Origin: Rhodobacter sp.
GTDB lineage: Bacteria; Pseudomonadota; Alphaproteobacteria; Rhodobacterales; Rhodobacteraceae
Length of the DNA stretch: 64,000 nt
NCBI GenBank assembly: GCA_013821825.1
Contig: PNJK01000009.1
Location: 22,476 to 86,475, forward strand
Direction of reading: 5' to 3'
Both the position numbers and the translations under genes were made by a program. Under the pieces are notes generated by a model that saw nothing but the letters and a program-made list of their open reading frames with translations, searched no databases and was not told the origin of the DNA. This document shows positions 20,891 through 31,540 of the stretch, piece after piece. The stretch's first letter is position 1. Every line of letters starts with the position of its first letter.

Positions 20891-21673
20891 TCAGCGCTGT
20901 CGGCGCAAGGCGCAGAGGGCGAAAAGCAGCGCTGCCACCACGACGATGGATGGCCCGGTGGGGGTGTCCTGCCAAAGCGAAAGCGCCAGCCCGCCCAGCC
21001 CTGCGATTGCGCCAAGGGCGACAGCGCCCAAAGCCATCGCCTCGGGTGTGCGGGCAAGGCGGCGGGCCGTGGCCGCCGGGATGATCAGCATCGCGGCGAT
21101 CAACAGCGCCCCCACCACCTTCAGCGCGACGGCCACCACCACGGCCAGGGCGATGACCAGAACCAGCCGTTCGCGGTCGGGCTTCAACCCTGCGGCATGG
21201 GCCAGATCCTCGCTTAGCGTTGCGGTCAAAAGCGCCTGCCAGCGCCAGACCAAAAGCCCCACGACCGCCAGAGATCCCAGCCACACAAGTCCCAGATCAG
21301 CACGACTGACGGCCAGGATATCTCCAAATAGAAAGGCCGAAAGGTCGGTGCGCACCTTTGGGAAATAGCTGACAGCGACCAAGCCGAAGGCGAGTGCGGA
21401 ATGCGCCAGCACTCCCAGTGTCGTGTCCATTGCCCAGCCCCGCGCCGACAGGCCCGCCACGGTGACCGCCATGGCCAAGGCCACCACCAGTGTGCCAAGT
21501 CCGATCGGCAGGTCCGTCGCCAGCGCCAGCGCCACACCCAGAATGGCCGCATGGGCGGTCGCATCGCCGAAGTAGGCCATCCGCCGCCAGACGACAAAGG
21601 CCCCCAGCGGCCCCGTCGCAAGGCTGAGCCCTACTGCCGCAAGCCCGGCGCGTACCAGAAAATCATCAAGCAT
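20891..21673 (-). CDS. znuB: Zinc ABC transporter permease ZnuB
   Basis: MLDDFLVRAGLAAVGLSLATGPLGAFVVWRRMAYFGDATAHAAILGVAL; next to znuC/zur. Confidence 0.9.
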   Translation of the reverse strand: MLDDFLVRAGLAAVGLSLATGPLGAFVVWRRMAYFGDATAHAAILGVALALATDLPIGLGTLVVALAMAVTVAGLSARGWAMDTTLGVLAHSALAFGLVAVSYFPKVRTDLSAFLFGDILAVSRADLGLVWLGSLAVVGLLVWRWQALLTATLSEDLAHAAGLKPDRERLVLVIALAVVVAVALKVVGALLIAAMLIIPAATARRLARTPEAMALGAVALGAIAGLGGLALSLWQDTPTGPSIVVVAALLFALCALRRQR

Positions 21674-22442
21674 TGTCATGCTCGTGCGCGGTGTCATGGT
21701 CGTGGTGATGGTGATGCGCGGAACCATCCTCGGCCCGGTGCTCGTGGTCATGCTCGTGCCGATAAAGCGCCAGCGCGCCTTGGGTGCCCAGACCGAACAA
21801 GGCGCGGTATTCCGGCGCGGACGAGACCACGCGCGGCGTCCCCTCGCAACAGATGTGGCCGTTCAGGCAGATCACCCGGTCAGATGCCGCCATCACCACG
21901 TGCAGATCATGGCTGACCATCAGTATCGCAGCCCCTGTATCGCGGCGGACCTCTTCGATCAGCCGGTAGAACGCCGCCTCGCCCGGCTGGTCCAGCCCTT
22001 GTGTCGGTTCGTCCAGCATCAGGACCTGCGGATCGCCCAGGAGCGCCCGCGCCAGCAGCACTCGCTGCAACTGCCCGCCGGAAAGAGCGGTCATCTGGTT
22101 TTTTCCGTGCCCCGCCATACCAACGCGCGCCAAAGCCTCGGTCGCGGCCACATCGTTGACCCGGATGGGCAGCGACAGGAACCGGCGCACCGTGATCGGC
22201 ATTGTCCGGTCGATCATCAGCCGCTGCGGCACGTAGCCGATCCGCACACCTGCTTGCCGCAGGATCCGCCCCTCTGCCACCGGAAGAATTCCCAGCAACG
22301 CCCGCAGCAGCGTGGATTTGCCTGATCCGTTCGGGCCTAGGATGGTCACGATCTCGCCCGGCGCAATTTGCAGGCTGACGTCGTGCAGCACTTCGGCACC
22401 GTCAAAGCGGACGCAGATATGGTCGGCGGCGATCAGGCTCAT
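21666..22442 (-). CDS. znuC: Zinc ABC transporter ATP-binding protein ZnuC
   Basis: GPNGSGKSTLLRALLG, LSGGQLQRVLLARALL; His-rich C-terminus. Confidence 0.92.
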   Translation of the reverse strand: MSLIAADHICVRFDGAEVLHDVSLQIAPGEIVTILGPNGSGKSTLLRALLGILPVAEGRILRQAGVRIGYVPQRLMIDRTMPITVRRFLSLPIRVNDVAATEALARVGMAGHGKNQMTALSGGQLQRVLLARALLGDPQVLMLDEPTQGLDQPGEAAFYRLIEEVRRDTGAAILMVSHDLHVVMAASDRVICLNGHICCEGTPRVVSSAPEYRALFGLGTQGALALYRHEHDHEHRAEDGSAHHHHHDHDTAHEHDNA

Positions 22443-22960
22443 GCCGTGGCCTCCCGGCAGGCGGGGCAAAGCCCCAGCGCCTCGATGGTGGAGCGTTCGA
22501 TGCTGAAGCCAACCTGCGCTGCGGCTTCGTCCAGTGCGGCGCGGACGGGGCCTGCCACGGCCTCGGCCACGGCGGAACAGCTGCGGCAGATCAGGAAGGC
22601 AGGGGCATGCGCCTCGCCGGGATGGGTGCAAGCAGTGAAGGCGTTGAGGCGCTGGATACGGTGGGCAAGTCCTTGTTCGACAAGGAATTCCAGCGCGCGA
22701 TAGGCGACGGGGGGCTGGTTGCCAAAGCCCTCGGTCGCAAGGCGAGCCAGCACGTCATAGGCCCCCAACGCCCAGTGTTCCTCCAGCAGGATTTCCAGCA
22801 CCCGGCGGCGCACCGGGGTCAGCCGCGCACCGGCGGCAGAGGTCACCACCTCGGCCCGGGACAGCGCATCGGCGGCGCAATGGGCATGATCATGCGTCGC
22901 AAAGGCCAGATCAGGCGCAGCGCAACCTGGGCAATCGGAGTGTTCGTGCAAGGGGGCCAT
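22439..22960 (-). CDS. zur: Fur-family zinc uptake regulator Zur
   Basis: Fur-like wHTH (LTPVRRRVLEILLEEHWALGAYDVL), H/C-rich metal sites; divergent from znuA. Confidence 0.9.
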   Translation of the reverse strand: MAPLHEHSDCPGCAAPDLAFATHDHAHCAADALSRAEVVTSAAGARLTPVRRRVLEILLEEHWALGAYDVLARLATEGFGNQPPVAYRALEFLVEQGLAHRIQRLNAFTACTHPGEAHAPAFLICRSCSAVAEAVAGPVRAALDEAAAQVGFSIERSTIEALGLCPACREATA

Positions 22961-22974
22961 CTGCGGGCTTGACC

Positions 22975-22989
22975 TGTTATGATATTACA
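22975..22989. promoter_or_regulatory. Putative Zur box
   Basis: TGTTATGATATTACA imperfect dyad in the zur/znuA divergent intergenic region. Confidence 0.75.
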
Positions 22990-23024
22990 TTCATAGACCA
23001 ACACGATCCAAGAAAGGGGCTCCC

Positions 23025-23960
23025 ATGCGTTATATCATAACTCTCGCCATTGCCAGCACCCCCGCATTCGCCGAAGTTCCAAAGGTGGTGACCGACATTC
23101 CCCCCGTCGATGCCCTTGTGGCCCAGGTGATGGGCGATCTCGGCCAACCCGAGCTTCTGCTGACCAAGGGCGCGGACGAGCATGACTTTCAACTTCGTCC
23201 CAGTCAGGCAGGCGCTGTCGCCGGGTCTGACCTTGTGGTCTGGATCGGGCCGGAACTGACTCCCTGGCTGGAAAGCGCGATGCAAAACCGGCCTGAAGGC
23301 GCCGCGTCGATTGGCCTTCTGGACGCCGAAGAAACGATGCTGCGCGGTTATGGTGAAGACGTAGGTGCGGGGGATCACGATGAGGCCGGACAAGATGGGG
23401 CCGGACAAGATGGGGCCGGACAGGATGACCGCGCCGATGGCGACACGGATCCGCATGCCTGGATGAATCCCGACAATGCTCAGCGCTGGTTGGGGCTGAT
23501 CGCAGCTGAACTCTCGCGGCTTGATCCCGAAAATGCCGCCACCTACGCCGCCAACGCACTGGCAGCATCAGAACGGCTGGTCACACTCGACAATGAAATC
23601 GCCGCGATGCTGGCGCCGGTCCAGGGCAAGCCCATCGTCACGTTCCACGACGCCTATGGCTATTTCGCAGCGCACTACGGCCTGAAGCTTTACGGCAGCA
23701 TCGCCCTTGGCGACGCCGCTTCCCCGGGCGCGCTGCGTCTGAAGGAACTGCGCAAAACGATGGAGAGCGGCGGCGTCTTGTGCATCTTCCCCGAAGCTCA
23801 GTATGACTCCGCGCTGGTCCTGCAGATGGCCGAAGGCACCGGGGCGCGGGTGGGCGGCACCCTCGACCCTGTCGGTTCGACACTGGAAGCCGGGCCAGGC
23901 GCCTATGACGCGTTTCTCAAAGGGATGGCCCAGACCATTGCGGACTGTGTGCAGGGCTGA
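23025..23960 (+). CDS. znuA: Zinc ABC transporter substrate-binding protein ZnuA
   Basis: Signal peptide; TDIPPVDALVAQVMGDLGQPELLLTKGADEHDF; DPHAWMNPDNA; acidic variable loop. Confidence 0.92.
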   Translation: MRYIITLAIASTPAFAEVPKVVTDIPPVDALVAQVMGDLGQPELLLTKGADEHDFQLRPSQAGAVAGSDLVVWIGPELTPWLESAMQNRPEGAASIGLLDAEETMLRGYGEDVGAGDHDEAGQDGAGQDGAGQDDRADGDTDPHAWMNPDNAQRWLGLIAAELSRLDPENAATYAANALAASERLVTLDNEIAAMLAPVQGKPIVTFHDAYGYFAAHYGLKLYGSIALGDAASPGALRLKELRKTMESGGVLCIFPEAQYDSALVLQMAEGTGARVGGTLDPVGSTLEAGPGAYDAFLKGMAQTIADCVQG

Positions 23961-23967
23961 ACTGGCT

Positions 23968-24618
23968 TCAAGCCTGTTCGGCAGCGACAGGGCTGGACCG
24001 GCCAGCTACCGACGGGTGCTTGCGGCCGATCAACCTGTCCATCTGCCGGGATACGCGTGCCAGATGGCGGTCGCGGCTTTGCGGGGAGGAGCTGTCCATC
24101 CTGTAATGCGCGGCAAAAGCCGTGCGCTTGCCAGGCTGGCAAAGCAGACCGACCCCGCGCGTCAAGGTGCGCTTGCCCGGTGCCCCGACGATCTGCGTCA
24201 CCAGCCAGCTTGCGCCGCAAGTGGTGAAGATGCCCAGCCGAGAAATGTGAAGCAGGCCGGGGCGGATGGCCTTGTGGTTGGCGTCCGGCATGTGAAAGGC
24301 GACGTCAGGCAGCAACACCCGGTCAAGCCAGCCCTTCAGCATGGCGGGCAGGCCATACCACCATGTCGGATAGACAAAGATCAGCGTGTCGCACCAGCGG
24401 ATATCTTCGACATCCCGCTCGACACAGGCAATGTTGTTCGGGCAATCAAGGTAGCCCTGCCATTCCGGGCCGCTCAGAACCGGCTGGAACCCGCGGGCGT
24501 AAAGATCAGACAAGCGAACCTCGGCGCCGGAGTCGTGAAGCTTTGACAGGACAAGATCACGCACCGCCGCGTTAAAGCTGTCGGGGCGGGGATGGCAGAA
24601 CACGACAAGCGCACGCAT
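23968..24618 (-). CDS. NAD(P)H dehydrogenase (quinone)-like flavoprotein
   Basis: MRALVVFCHPRPDSFNAAVRD, YPTWWYGLPAMLKGWLDRVLLP. Confidence 0.87.
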   Translation of the reverse strand: MRALVVFCHPRPDSFNAAVRDLVLSKLHDSGAEVRLSDLYARGFQPVLSGPEWQGYLDCPNNIACVERDVEDIRWCDTLIFVYPTWWYGLPAMLKGWLDRVLLPDVAFHMPDANHKAIRPGLLHISRLGIFTTCGASWLVTQIVGAPGKRTLTRGVGLLCQPGKRTAFAAHYRMDSSSPQSRDRHLARVSRQMDRLIGRKHPSVAGRSSPVAAEQA

Positions 24619-24748
24619 GGGAATGGCCGGACTGTCGTTGCCGGGTCGCAGGATAGCGGTCCGGAAGGCGCACACGCCAAGATCACGATAACATGGGCCA
24701 AGGTGCCCCCTCAACCGTGATGTTCCGGCACGTCCCTCGACCGAACGG

Positions 24749-25696
24749 TCAAGGCCTGAAATCCGCCAGCCCGTCGGTAAGAAAGCGTTCCGCAAGCTCG
24801 ACAGTGCCTTGGGTGTAGGCGGCCCCGCCCAGAGATTGTGCAGTATCGCTATCGGCCCGGGTAGACAGCCAGGCCGTCAGCAGCACACGGCGCAGCAGGA
24901 TCAGCGCCGGGATCATCGCGCGATCAGCAGCCGCAAGGGGGGCCACACGGGCATAGCCCTCACACCAGCGGGCGATCAGGTCGGGCAGGCGGGGATCGGT
25001 CTCGATGAACGACAAGGCCGAAGCCAGGTCATAGGCCCACCAGCCAAAGCCGCAATCGTCGAAGTCGATGGCCCAGAGGCCCAGATCATCGACCATCAGA
25101 TTGGCCAGCCGCAGATCGGCATGGATCAGACCGAAAACCTTGGCGTCAGTGCCATAGACGCGGAGCCGGACCGCAAGGTTCCCGGTCGCGCGCTGCAACA
25201 GCTCCTCACCCGCAGACTCAAGCCCCTTCGCCAGCCGCCAGTGTCCCCAGTGCGGATGGGGTCCAAGGATCGTCTCCACGTCCCAGCGCTTGCGGGTGAA
25301 CCCTGTGGGCGGCGTCCAGCCGCGGGCGTGCAAGTGAAGCCGGGCAGTCACCTCTCCCAAGGGGCCGAACCACTGCGACAGGTCATCTCCGGGCTGCAAC
25401 TCCTGCCCCGCGATACGGGCGAAGCCCACGACCAGACGCCCGTCCACTTCGCTGACCGGGCCGTCCCTGCCCGCCACCGGCCGCACGGCGCGCAGGCCGG
25501 AAAGACCCTGCAACGCCGTCAGCCATGCAAGCTCGGATGCGATCTCCTGCGCGGTATGATAACCGGGCCTGTGTAGCCGCAGGATCAGGTCCCCAGCGCG
25601 CCAGGTCTCGTTTTCGGACCGGTTCAGGAGGGTCAGCGCAGCGTCGGGCGGCAATCCGTACAACGGCAAGGCGCGGGCGATCAGTTCAGCGGTCAT
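24749..25696 (-). CDS. Phosphotransferase family protein (APH/homoserine kinase type II-like)
   Basis: GLIHADLRLANLMVDDLGLWAIDFDDCGFGWWAYDLA kinase motif. Confidence 0.85.
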   Translation of the reverse strand: MTAELIARALPLYGLPPDAALTLLNRSENETWRAGDLILRLHRPGYHTAQEIASELAWLTALQGLSGLRAVRPVAGRDGPVSEVDGRLVVGFARIAGQELQPGDDLSQWFGPLGEVTARLHLHARGWTPPTGFTRKRWDVETILGPHPHWGHWRLAKGLESAGEELLQRATGNLAVRLRVYGTDAKVFGLIHADLRLANLMVDDLGLWAIDFDDCGFGWWAYDLASALSFIETDPRLPDLIARWCEGYARVAPLAAADRAMIPALILLRRVLLTAWLSTRADSDTAQSLGGAAYTQGTVELAERFLTDGLADFRP

Positions 25697-26432
25697 CGCC
25701 GCGCCGCAGGAGGTAGATGTCCATGATCCAGCCATGCTGCGCCCGAAGTGCAGCACGGGTGGCGATGATCCTGTCGGCAACCTGGCTCAGGGGGCCATGG
25801 ATCAGTACCTGATGCGGCATGCCGACATAGGCGCCCCACCAGATTGTCACGCCCTCCGGATTGACGGATGTAAAGGCGCCGCCGCTGTCCAGCATCACGG
25901 CCAGCGAATTCGCTCCGACGGGCCAGCCTTCGTCCCGCAGGCGGCGTCCGGTGGTGATGGTCACCGGGGCGGCAAGCGTATTCAGGGGGATACCATGCGC
26001 AGCCGTCAGCACCTGCAGCGAGGTGATGCCGGGAATGACCTTGACCGACACTCCCGGCAGCCGCGCGGCAATGCGCAGTGTGCTGTCGTAAAGCGACGGG
26101 TCACCCCAGACCATCAGTGCGACCTCTCCGCCACCCGGGAGTCGGGCGGCGATGGTGCCGGCCCAGACCTGCGCAATGGCATCGTGCCAGTCGTTCACCG
26201 CGCCAAGGTAGTCCGCCTGGTCGGCCCGCTGCGGCACGTCATATTCGGCGACCGGGACCAGGTTGGTCAGCACCTGGCTCAGGATCTGGTGACGGACATC
26301 GGCAAGGTCGGATTTGTCGTCGCCCTTCCGTGGCAGCAGGATCAGGTCTGCCGCGTTCAACGCCTGCGCTGCCTGCGCGGTCAGGTGATCCGGATTGCCG
26401 GTGCCGATACCGATTAGCGACAGGGTGATCAT
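25686..26432 (-). CDS. cobF: Precorrin-6A synthase (deacetylating)
   Basis: MITLSLIGIGTGNPDHLTAQAAQALNAADLILLPRKGDDKSDLADVR. Confidence 0.9.
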   Translation of the reverse strand: MITLSLIGIGTGNPDHLTAQAAQALNAADLILLPRKGDDKSDLADVRHQILSQVLTNLVPVAEYDVPQRADQADYLGAVNDWHDAIAQVWAGTIAARLPGGGEVALMVWGDPSLYDSTLRIAARLPGVSVKVIPGITSLQVLTAAHGIPLNTLAAPVTITTGRRLRDEGWPVGANSLAVMLDSGGAFTSVNPEGVTIWWGAYVGMPHQVLIHGPLSQVADRIIATRAALRAQHGWIMDIYLLRRGDDR

Positions 26433-27160
26433 GGCAGCGTTGTGCCGTCCGCCAAGGGGCCGAAAAGTATCAGGCCGGGCAACGGGCTGCGGTCCTGCGC
26501 CAGGGTCTCGGCCAATGCTGTGATCGTCGACCGGTGCAGGCGTTGGTCAGGTGTGCTGACAGCCTCGGCCAGCAGCGCCGGGGTGTCGGGGGACAGACCG
26601 TGGGCGATCAGGGCAGCAGCAAGGGCCGGGAACGTGCGCTTTCCCATGAAGACCACGGTCGTCGCCTGCGGATCCGCAAGGGCTGGCAGGTTCAGCCCCG
26701 GCGGCAGCCTGCCCGAGCTATCGGCGGCGGTGATGAACTGCACCCGTTGCGCGTGAAGCCGGCGGGTCAGCGGGATCCCCGCCAGCGCCGCCGCAGCCGA
26801 GGCAGAGGTGACGCCGGGAATGATCTCGGAGGGAATGCCGGCCTCGCGCAGCGCGGTCAGCTCCTCCTCCAGCCGCCCGAAGATGCCAGAGTCGCCTGAC
26901 TTCAGCCGTACCACATGCGCGCCGGTCAGGGCGTAATCCACCAGCAACTGGCTGACGTGATCCTGTTTCGGCGAGGCGCGGCCCGCGCGCTTGCCCACTC
27001 CGACAAGGTCCGCCCCGCTTCGGGCAAGCGCAAGGATCGGCCCCGACGAAAGGTCATCGAACAGCACCGCGTCCGCCGCCTGCAGCGCCTTGACTGCCTT
27101 GACGGTCAGAAGGTCCGGGTCCCCGGGGCCGGCGGAAACGAAAGTGACGAAGCCGGTCAT
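26429..27160 (-). CDS. cobA: Uroporphyrinogen-III C-methyltransferase
   Basis: FVSAGPGDPDLLTVKAVKALQAADAVLFDDLSS; VVRLKSGDSGIFGRLEEE. Confidence 0.92.
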   Translation of the reverse strand: MTGFVTFVSAGPGDPDLLTVKAVKALQAADAVLFDDLSSGPILALARSGADLVGVGKRAGRASPKQDHVSQLLVDYALTGAHVVRLKSGDSGIFGRLEEELTALREAGIPSEIIPGVTSASAAAALAGIPLTRRLHAQRVQFITAADSSGRLPPGLNLPALADPQATTVVFMGKRTFPALAAALIAHGLSPDTPALLAEAVSTPDQRLHRSTITALAETLAQDRSPLPGLILFGPLADGTTLP

Positions 27161-28476
27161 GTCGCTCCCGCGATCAGGTGAAAATAGGTGCCTGTGGATA
27201 GCCCACCCCCGGTTTGACGTCGATAGGACCCGGTTTCGGAAACCGGGGCGCCTGTGGCGTCGGTGACGTCGGCAAGCGTCGCGTCCGGCTGGGTCACTAT
27301 CGTTGAATAATGGAACTCATGCCCTGCCAGCCGCGCGCCCGCCGCATGGCCTGGAATCGCCTCTGCAAGCCGTGCCATCCGATAGCCAAGATGCATCTTC
27401 CGACTTGCGTATGAGGTCACAAGACCCAGAAGCCCCGCCATTTCATGCCGGGTCCCCGCCTTGTCCACCAGTCCCGCACCCATCGCCATGTAGCCTCCGC
27501 ATTCGCCATGAACCGGTTTCGTCTCGGCAAAGCCCCGCAGGCCCGCGCGGAACCGCGCTGCCGCAGCAAGTGCGCCCGCGTGCAGTTCGGGATAGCCGCC
27601 GGGCAGCCAGCAGACATCGGCGGTGTGCTCCGGCGCCTGATCGGCGAGCGGCGAGAAGGGCAGCACCTCGGCCCCTGCCGCGCGCCAGCCGTGCAGAAGA
27701 TGCGGGTAGACGAAGGAAAAAGCCGCGTCGCGGGCCAAGGCGATCCGCTGCCCGGGGGGCGTTATCCTTGCCTCTGTCGAGGGGGTTGCGCAGGTGGCAG
27801 CGGCGGCGAGCAGGGCGTCCAGATCTACGCACTCGCGCATCAGGCCCGCAGCTTCGGCGATCAGGGCTTGCAGGGCTGGCTGTTCCCCGGCCTGCACCAG
27901 GCCAAGATGGCGTTCCGGCATGGCGATGGCTGCGCGCTTGGGCAGGACGCCAAGCAACGTGATCCCCGCCTCCTCCATGCCCTTGCGCACCAGCGCCTCA
28001 TGCCTTGGGCTGGCGATCCGGTTCAGGATGACGCCCGCCACCCTTACCCCGGGTCGAAACCGCGCCAGACCCAAGGCCACCGCAGCCGCCGTCTGCGCCT
28101 GACCCGAGGCGTCGATGACCAGAACCACCGGCCATCCCATCCGCACCGACAGATCCGCCGTCGCGCCATTGCCCGAGGCCCCGGGCAGCGCCACCCCGTC
28201 AAAAAGCCCCATCGACCCTTCCGCAAGGATCAGGTCCGCCCCCTCCGCCGCGCCAAGCAGCCCGTCAAGCATCGTGCCGGCCATCGCCCAGCTGTCCAGG
28301 TTGAACGACGCCCGTCCGGACGCCGCCTGATGAAAGGCCGGGTCGATGTAGTCCGGTCCGTTCTTGAACGGCTGCACCATCAGGCCCCGGTCGCGCAATG
28401 CGGCCAGCAGGCCCAGCATGACCGTGGTCTTGCCGGTTCCCGACGCCGGGGCCGAGATGACAAGCCCCGGGATCAT
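27157..28476 (-). CDS. cobB: Cobyrinic acid a,c-diamide synthase
   Basis: [42 protein letters not shown]; GATase domain [10 protein letters not shown]. Confidence 0.93.
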   Translation of the reverse strand: MIPGLVISAPASGTGKTTVMLGLLAALRDRGLMVQPFKNGPDYIDPAFHQAASGRASFNLDSWAMAGTMLDGLLGAAEGADLILAEGSMGLFDGVALPGASGNGATADLSVRMGWPVVLVIDASGQAQTAAAVALGLARFRPGVRVAGVILNRIASPRHEALVRKGMEEAGITLLGVLPKRAAIAMPERHLGLVQAGEQPALQALIAEAAGLMRECVDLDALLAAAATCATPSTEARITPPGQRIALARDAAFSFVYPHLLHGWRAAGAEVLPFSPLADQAPEHTADVCWLPGGYPELHAGALAAAARFRAGLRGFAETKPVHGECGGYMAMGAGLVDKAGTRHEMAGLLGLVTSYASRKMHLGYRMARLAEAIPGHAAGARLAGHEFHYSTIVTQPDATLADVTDATGAPVSETGSYRRQTGGGLSTGTYFHLIAGAT

Positions 28477-29258
28477 CCACCCGTCCCCGGAAAGCGCGGG
28501 TGGGTGCCAACCGGGCGATAGCGGCGGTCATAGTCACCGGCGTAAAGGCGGCTTTCCTCGAATCCCTCTTGCGCCAGTGCCGGGCCGACAAGGATCAGCG
28601 CGGTACGCTCCACCTCGGCCGGAACGGCGGCGGCAAGGGTGGCAAGGGTGGCCCGGATCACCCGCTCATCCGGCCAGCTTGCGCGCCAGACCACGGCGAC
28701 GGGGCAATCCGGGCCGTAATGCGGGGTCAGGTCCGCGACCAGCTTGTCGATCAGGTGGATCGACAGGTGCAATGCCAGGGTCGCCCCGGTAGACCCAAAG
28801 GCCGACAGGGTCTCACGCTCGGGCATCTGGGTGGCGCGACCTTCGGTACGCGTCAGGACGACCGATTGCGCCAGACCCGGCAGAGTCAGTTCCACCCCCA
28901 GCGTCGCGGCGGCGGCGGCAAAGGACGGGACACCCGGCGTCACATCGAAAGGGATGCCAAGCGCGCGCAGGCGGCGCAGCTGTTCCCCCATCGCCGACCA
29001 GACCGAAAGGTCACCCGAATGCAGCCGCGCCACGTCCTGACCGGCGGCATGGGCGGCACTGATCTCGGCCATGATCTCGTCCAGGGAAAAGGGAGCGGTG
29101 TTCACGATCCGGCACCCCGTCGGGCAATGTGACAGCACGCCCTCGGGAACAAGCGAGCCGGCATAAAGACAGACGGGCGAGGCAGCGATCAGGTCGCGCC
29201 CCCGCAGGGTCAGCAGGTCGGGCGCACCGGGGCCGGCGCCAATGAAATGGACGGTCAT
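28473..29258 (-). CDS. cobM: Precorrin-4 C11-methyltransferase
   Basis: [52 protein letters not shown]. Confidence 0.92.
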   Translation of the reverse strand: MTVHFIGAGPGAPDLLTLRGRDLIAASPVCLYAGSLVPEGVLSHCPTGCRIVNTAPFSLDEIMAEISAAHAAGQDVARLHSGDLSVWSAMGEQLRRLRALGIPFDVTPGVPSFAAAAATLGVELTLPGLAQSVVLTRTEGRATQMPERETLSAFGSTGATLALHLSIHLIDKLVADLTPHYGPDCPVAVVWRASWPDERVIRATLATLAAAVPAEVERTALILVGPALAQEGFEESRLYAGDYDRRYRPVGTHPRFPGTGG

Positions 29259-29617
29259 GGGGTGATCCTTTCGGCAAGGGCGGCGGTAGCGGTGCCGTCC
29301 TGCGAGGCAACACGGGGGGCAAGCAGGCGCGCGCCCGGCCCGGCGGCGGCAAGGGCGGCGGCCTCGGCGACCGATCCGGTGCCATGCAGCGCCTCGACCC
29401 GGTCCGACCGGGTCAGGGTGGGCTGGCCATGCAGGGCTTCTGGCGGCAAGGCCACGACAGGCAGCCCCAACGCCTGACCAAGCGGCGCGAGGCCCGGGGC
29501 TTTGGCCGCAAGCGTCGCAAGATGAGTCACGCCTTTGGAGCCGCCTGCCAGCGCCAGCGCATCTTGCAAGGCGGCAAGAGTGGTTTCCGACCGAAAGCCA
29601 AAGCCAGCGACGATCAT
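29255..29617 (-). CDS. cobE: Cobalamin biosynthesis protein CobE/CbiG C-terminal-like
   Basis: [21 protein letters not shown]... between cobM and cobL; overlapping start/stop. Confidence 0.8.
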   Translation of the reverse strand: MIVAGFGFRSETTLAALQDALALAGGSKGVTHLATLAAKAPGLAPLGQALGLPVVALPPEALHGQPTLTRSDRVEALHGTGSVAEAAALAAAGPGARLLAPRVASQDGTATAALAERITP

Positions 29618-30792
29618 CGGGTGACGCTCCACTGCAGGATCGGCAACGCCGCCCGCCAGCCGCGTTTGCGTCCGATAGCGGCAGGTTCCGAGAGTTCGAC
29701 CTTCAGAAGCTGGCCGCCGTGACGGACAGACCAGTCCAGCACCAACGCCTCGGTCTCGATCGTGACAGCGTTCAGCACCAGTCGGGTGCCGACCGGCAAG
29801 ACCTCCCATAGCCGCGTCAGCAGTGCCTCGCTTGCTCCGCCACCAATGAACACGGCGTCTGGTGGGGTCAAACCCTCCAGCCCGTCCGGCGCGCGCGCTT
29901 CGTGCAACCGGTGGCGGTGGGCCAGACCGAAAGCCTCGACATTGCCGCGCGCCCGGGTGGAGCGGGCCGGATCAGCCTCCAGCGCTTCGACTCGTGCGCC
30001 ACCGGCCAGCAGCCATTCGATGCCTACCGACCCGGACCCCGCGCCGATATCCCACAGAACCTCGCCCGCCCGGGGGGCCAGCGCCGACAGGGTCAGCGCA
30101 CGGACCGGGCGCTTGGTGATCTGGCCGTCATGGGCAAAAAGCCGGTCCGGCAGGCCTGCAGCGCGCGGCAGCCCGGTTTCGGTGGCCTCGATGGCCACCG
30201 AAACCGGGGCCATCAGGTCTTGCGGAACAGCGGTCGGGGCAACGGGACGCACCCTCTCCTGCGGGCCGCCAAGCCGCTCCAGCACCGTCAGTCGCGCGTT
30301 CGGGTGGTCGTTCGACAGCAGCCAACCGGCCAGCTCTGCCACCGCCACGCCATCACGCACCGTGCAGATCACCCGCACCCCCCGGCCCAGAAGCAGACGC
30401 AGGCGCGCAAAAGGCGCGGCATGCAGGCCAAGGCAAAGCACCTCTTCCAGCCGCCAGCCCAGGCGGTTCGCGGCAAGCTGAAACGTTGAAGGTGCGGGGT
30501 GCGATACCCACTCGTCCGGCAAGAGATGCGCCATCAGACTGCCTCCGGCGCCGAACCAGAATGGATCGCCCGAGGCAAGGACGACCGTCGCCCGCCCCCG
30601 CCGCGCCAGCACAGGGGCCACGTCAAAGGGCACGGGCCAGGGTTGACCCCGCCCGTCCGCCCCGATCAGTTCCAGGTGCCGGGGGCCGCCAAAGACGGTT
30701 TCTGCTTCGGCAAGTGCGGCGCGGCTTGCAGTGGACAGGCCTGCCGGTCCATCCTCACCCAGCCCGATCAGGGTCAGCCAGGGATTACCCAT
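29614..30792 (-). CDS. cobL: Precorrin-6Y C5,15-methyltransferase (decarboxylating)
   Basis: [44 protein letters not shown]-terminal methyltransferase [15 protein letters not shown]. Confidence 0.92.
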   Translation of the reverse strand: MGNPWLTLIGLGEDGPAGLSTASRAALAEAETVFGGPRHLELIGADGRGQPWPVPFDVAPVLARRGRATVVLASGDPFWFGAGGSLMAHLLPDEWVSHPAPSTFQLAANRLGWRLEEVLCLGLHAAPFARLRLLLGRGVRVICTVRDGVAVAELAGWLLSNDHPNARLTVLERLGGPQERVRPVAPTAVPQDLMAPVSVAIEATETGLPRAAGLPDRLFAHDGQITKRPVRALTLSALAPRAGEVLWDIGAGSGSVGIEWLLAGGARVEALEADPARSTRARGNVEAFGLAHRHRLHEARAPDGLEGLTPPDAVFIGGGASEALLTRLWEVLPVGTRLVLNAVTIETEALVLDWSVRHGGQLLKVELSEPAAIGRKRGWRAALPILQWSVTR

Positions 30793-31540
30793 GACACGCA
30801 TACTTCTGCTGGGCGGCACGACCGAGGCCAACCTCATGGCCCGCGCCATCGCCGAAGCGGGGCTGGCGGGGGTCTATTCCTACGCCGGGCGCACCGAGGC
30901 GCCCATGGGTCAGCCGATCCACATGCGGGTCGGCGGATTTGGTGGCGTCACAGGGTTGCGGGCCTATCTGACGGCGGAATCCATCACCCATGTCATCGAC
31001 GCGACCCATCCTTTCGCCGCTCAGATGAGCAGGAATGCCGTGAGCGCCTGCGAGGCCTCTGGCATCCCGCTGATTGCGCTGGAACGCGCTCCCTGGACGG
31101 CGGGAGAGGGTGATCGCTGGACGATGGTCCCCGACCTGCCTGCCGCGGTCGCCGCCCTTGCCGGTCCGCCACGAAGGGTGTTCCTGGGCATCGGGCGTCA
31201 AAATCTGGAGCCCTTCGCTGCCCAGCCGCAGCACCATTATCTTCTGCGGCTTGTCGATGCGCCGACCGGCCCCTTGCCCTTGCCGCAGGCGGATGTGGTA
31301 GTGGCTCGCGGGCCCTTCGACGTGGCCGGCGACAGCGCCCTGATGCGCGACCACGGCACTGAGGTCGTCGTAGCCAAGAATGCGGGCGGCAAGGGGGCAG
31401 TGGCCAAGATCGCCGCTGCGCGGGCCTTGGGCCTGCCGGTGGTGATGATCGACCGCCCGATGATTCCGCCACGACCCGTGGCGCGAAGTGTGGCCGCTGT
31501 GATGGACTGGCTGCATCATCCCGCCCTCCGGGGCGAGTAG
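30791..31540 (+). CDS. cobK: Precorrin-6A reductase
   Basis: [59 protein letters not shown]. Confidence 0.92.
   Translation: MTRILLLGGTTEANLMARAIAEAGLAGVYSYAGRTEAPMGQPIHMRVGGFGGVTGLRAYLTAESITHVIDATHPFAAQMSRNAVSACEASGIPLIALERAPWTAGEGDRWTMVPDLPAAVAALAGPPRRVFLGIGRQNLEPFAAQPQHHYLLRLVDAPTGPLPLPQADVVVARGPFDVAGDSALMRDHGTEVVVAKNAGGKGAVAKIAAARALGLPVVMIDRPMIPPRPVARSVAAVMDWLHHPALRGE

Noticed and set aside
23384-23428. Tandem repeat considered as a CRISPR or regulatory array
   Set aside because: In-frame, no unique spacers, lies within the znuA coding sequence.
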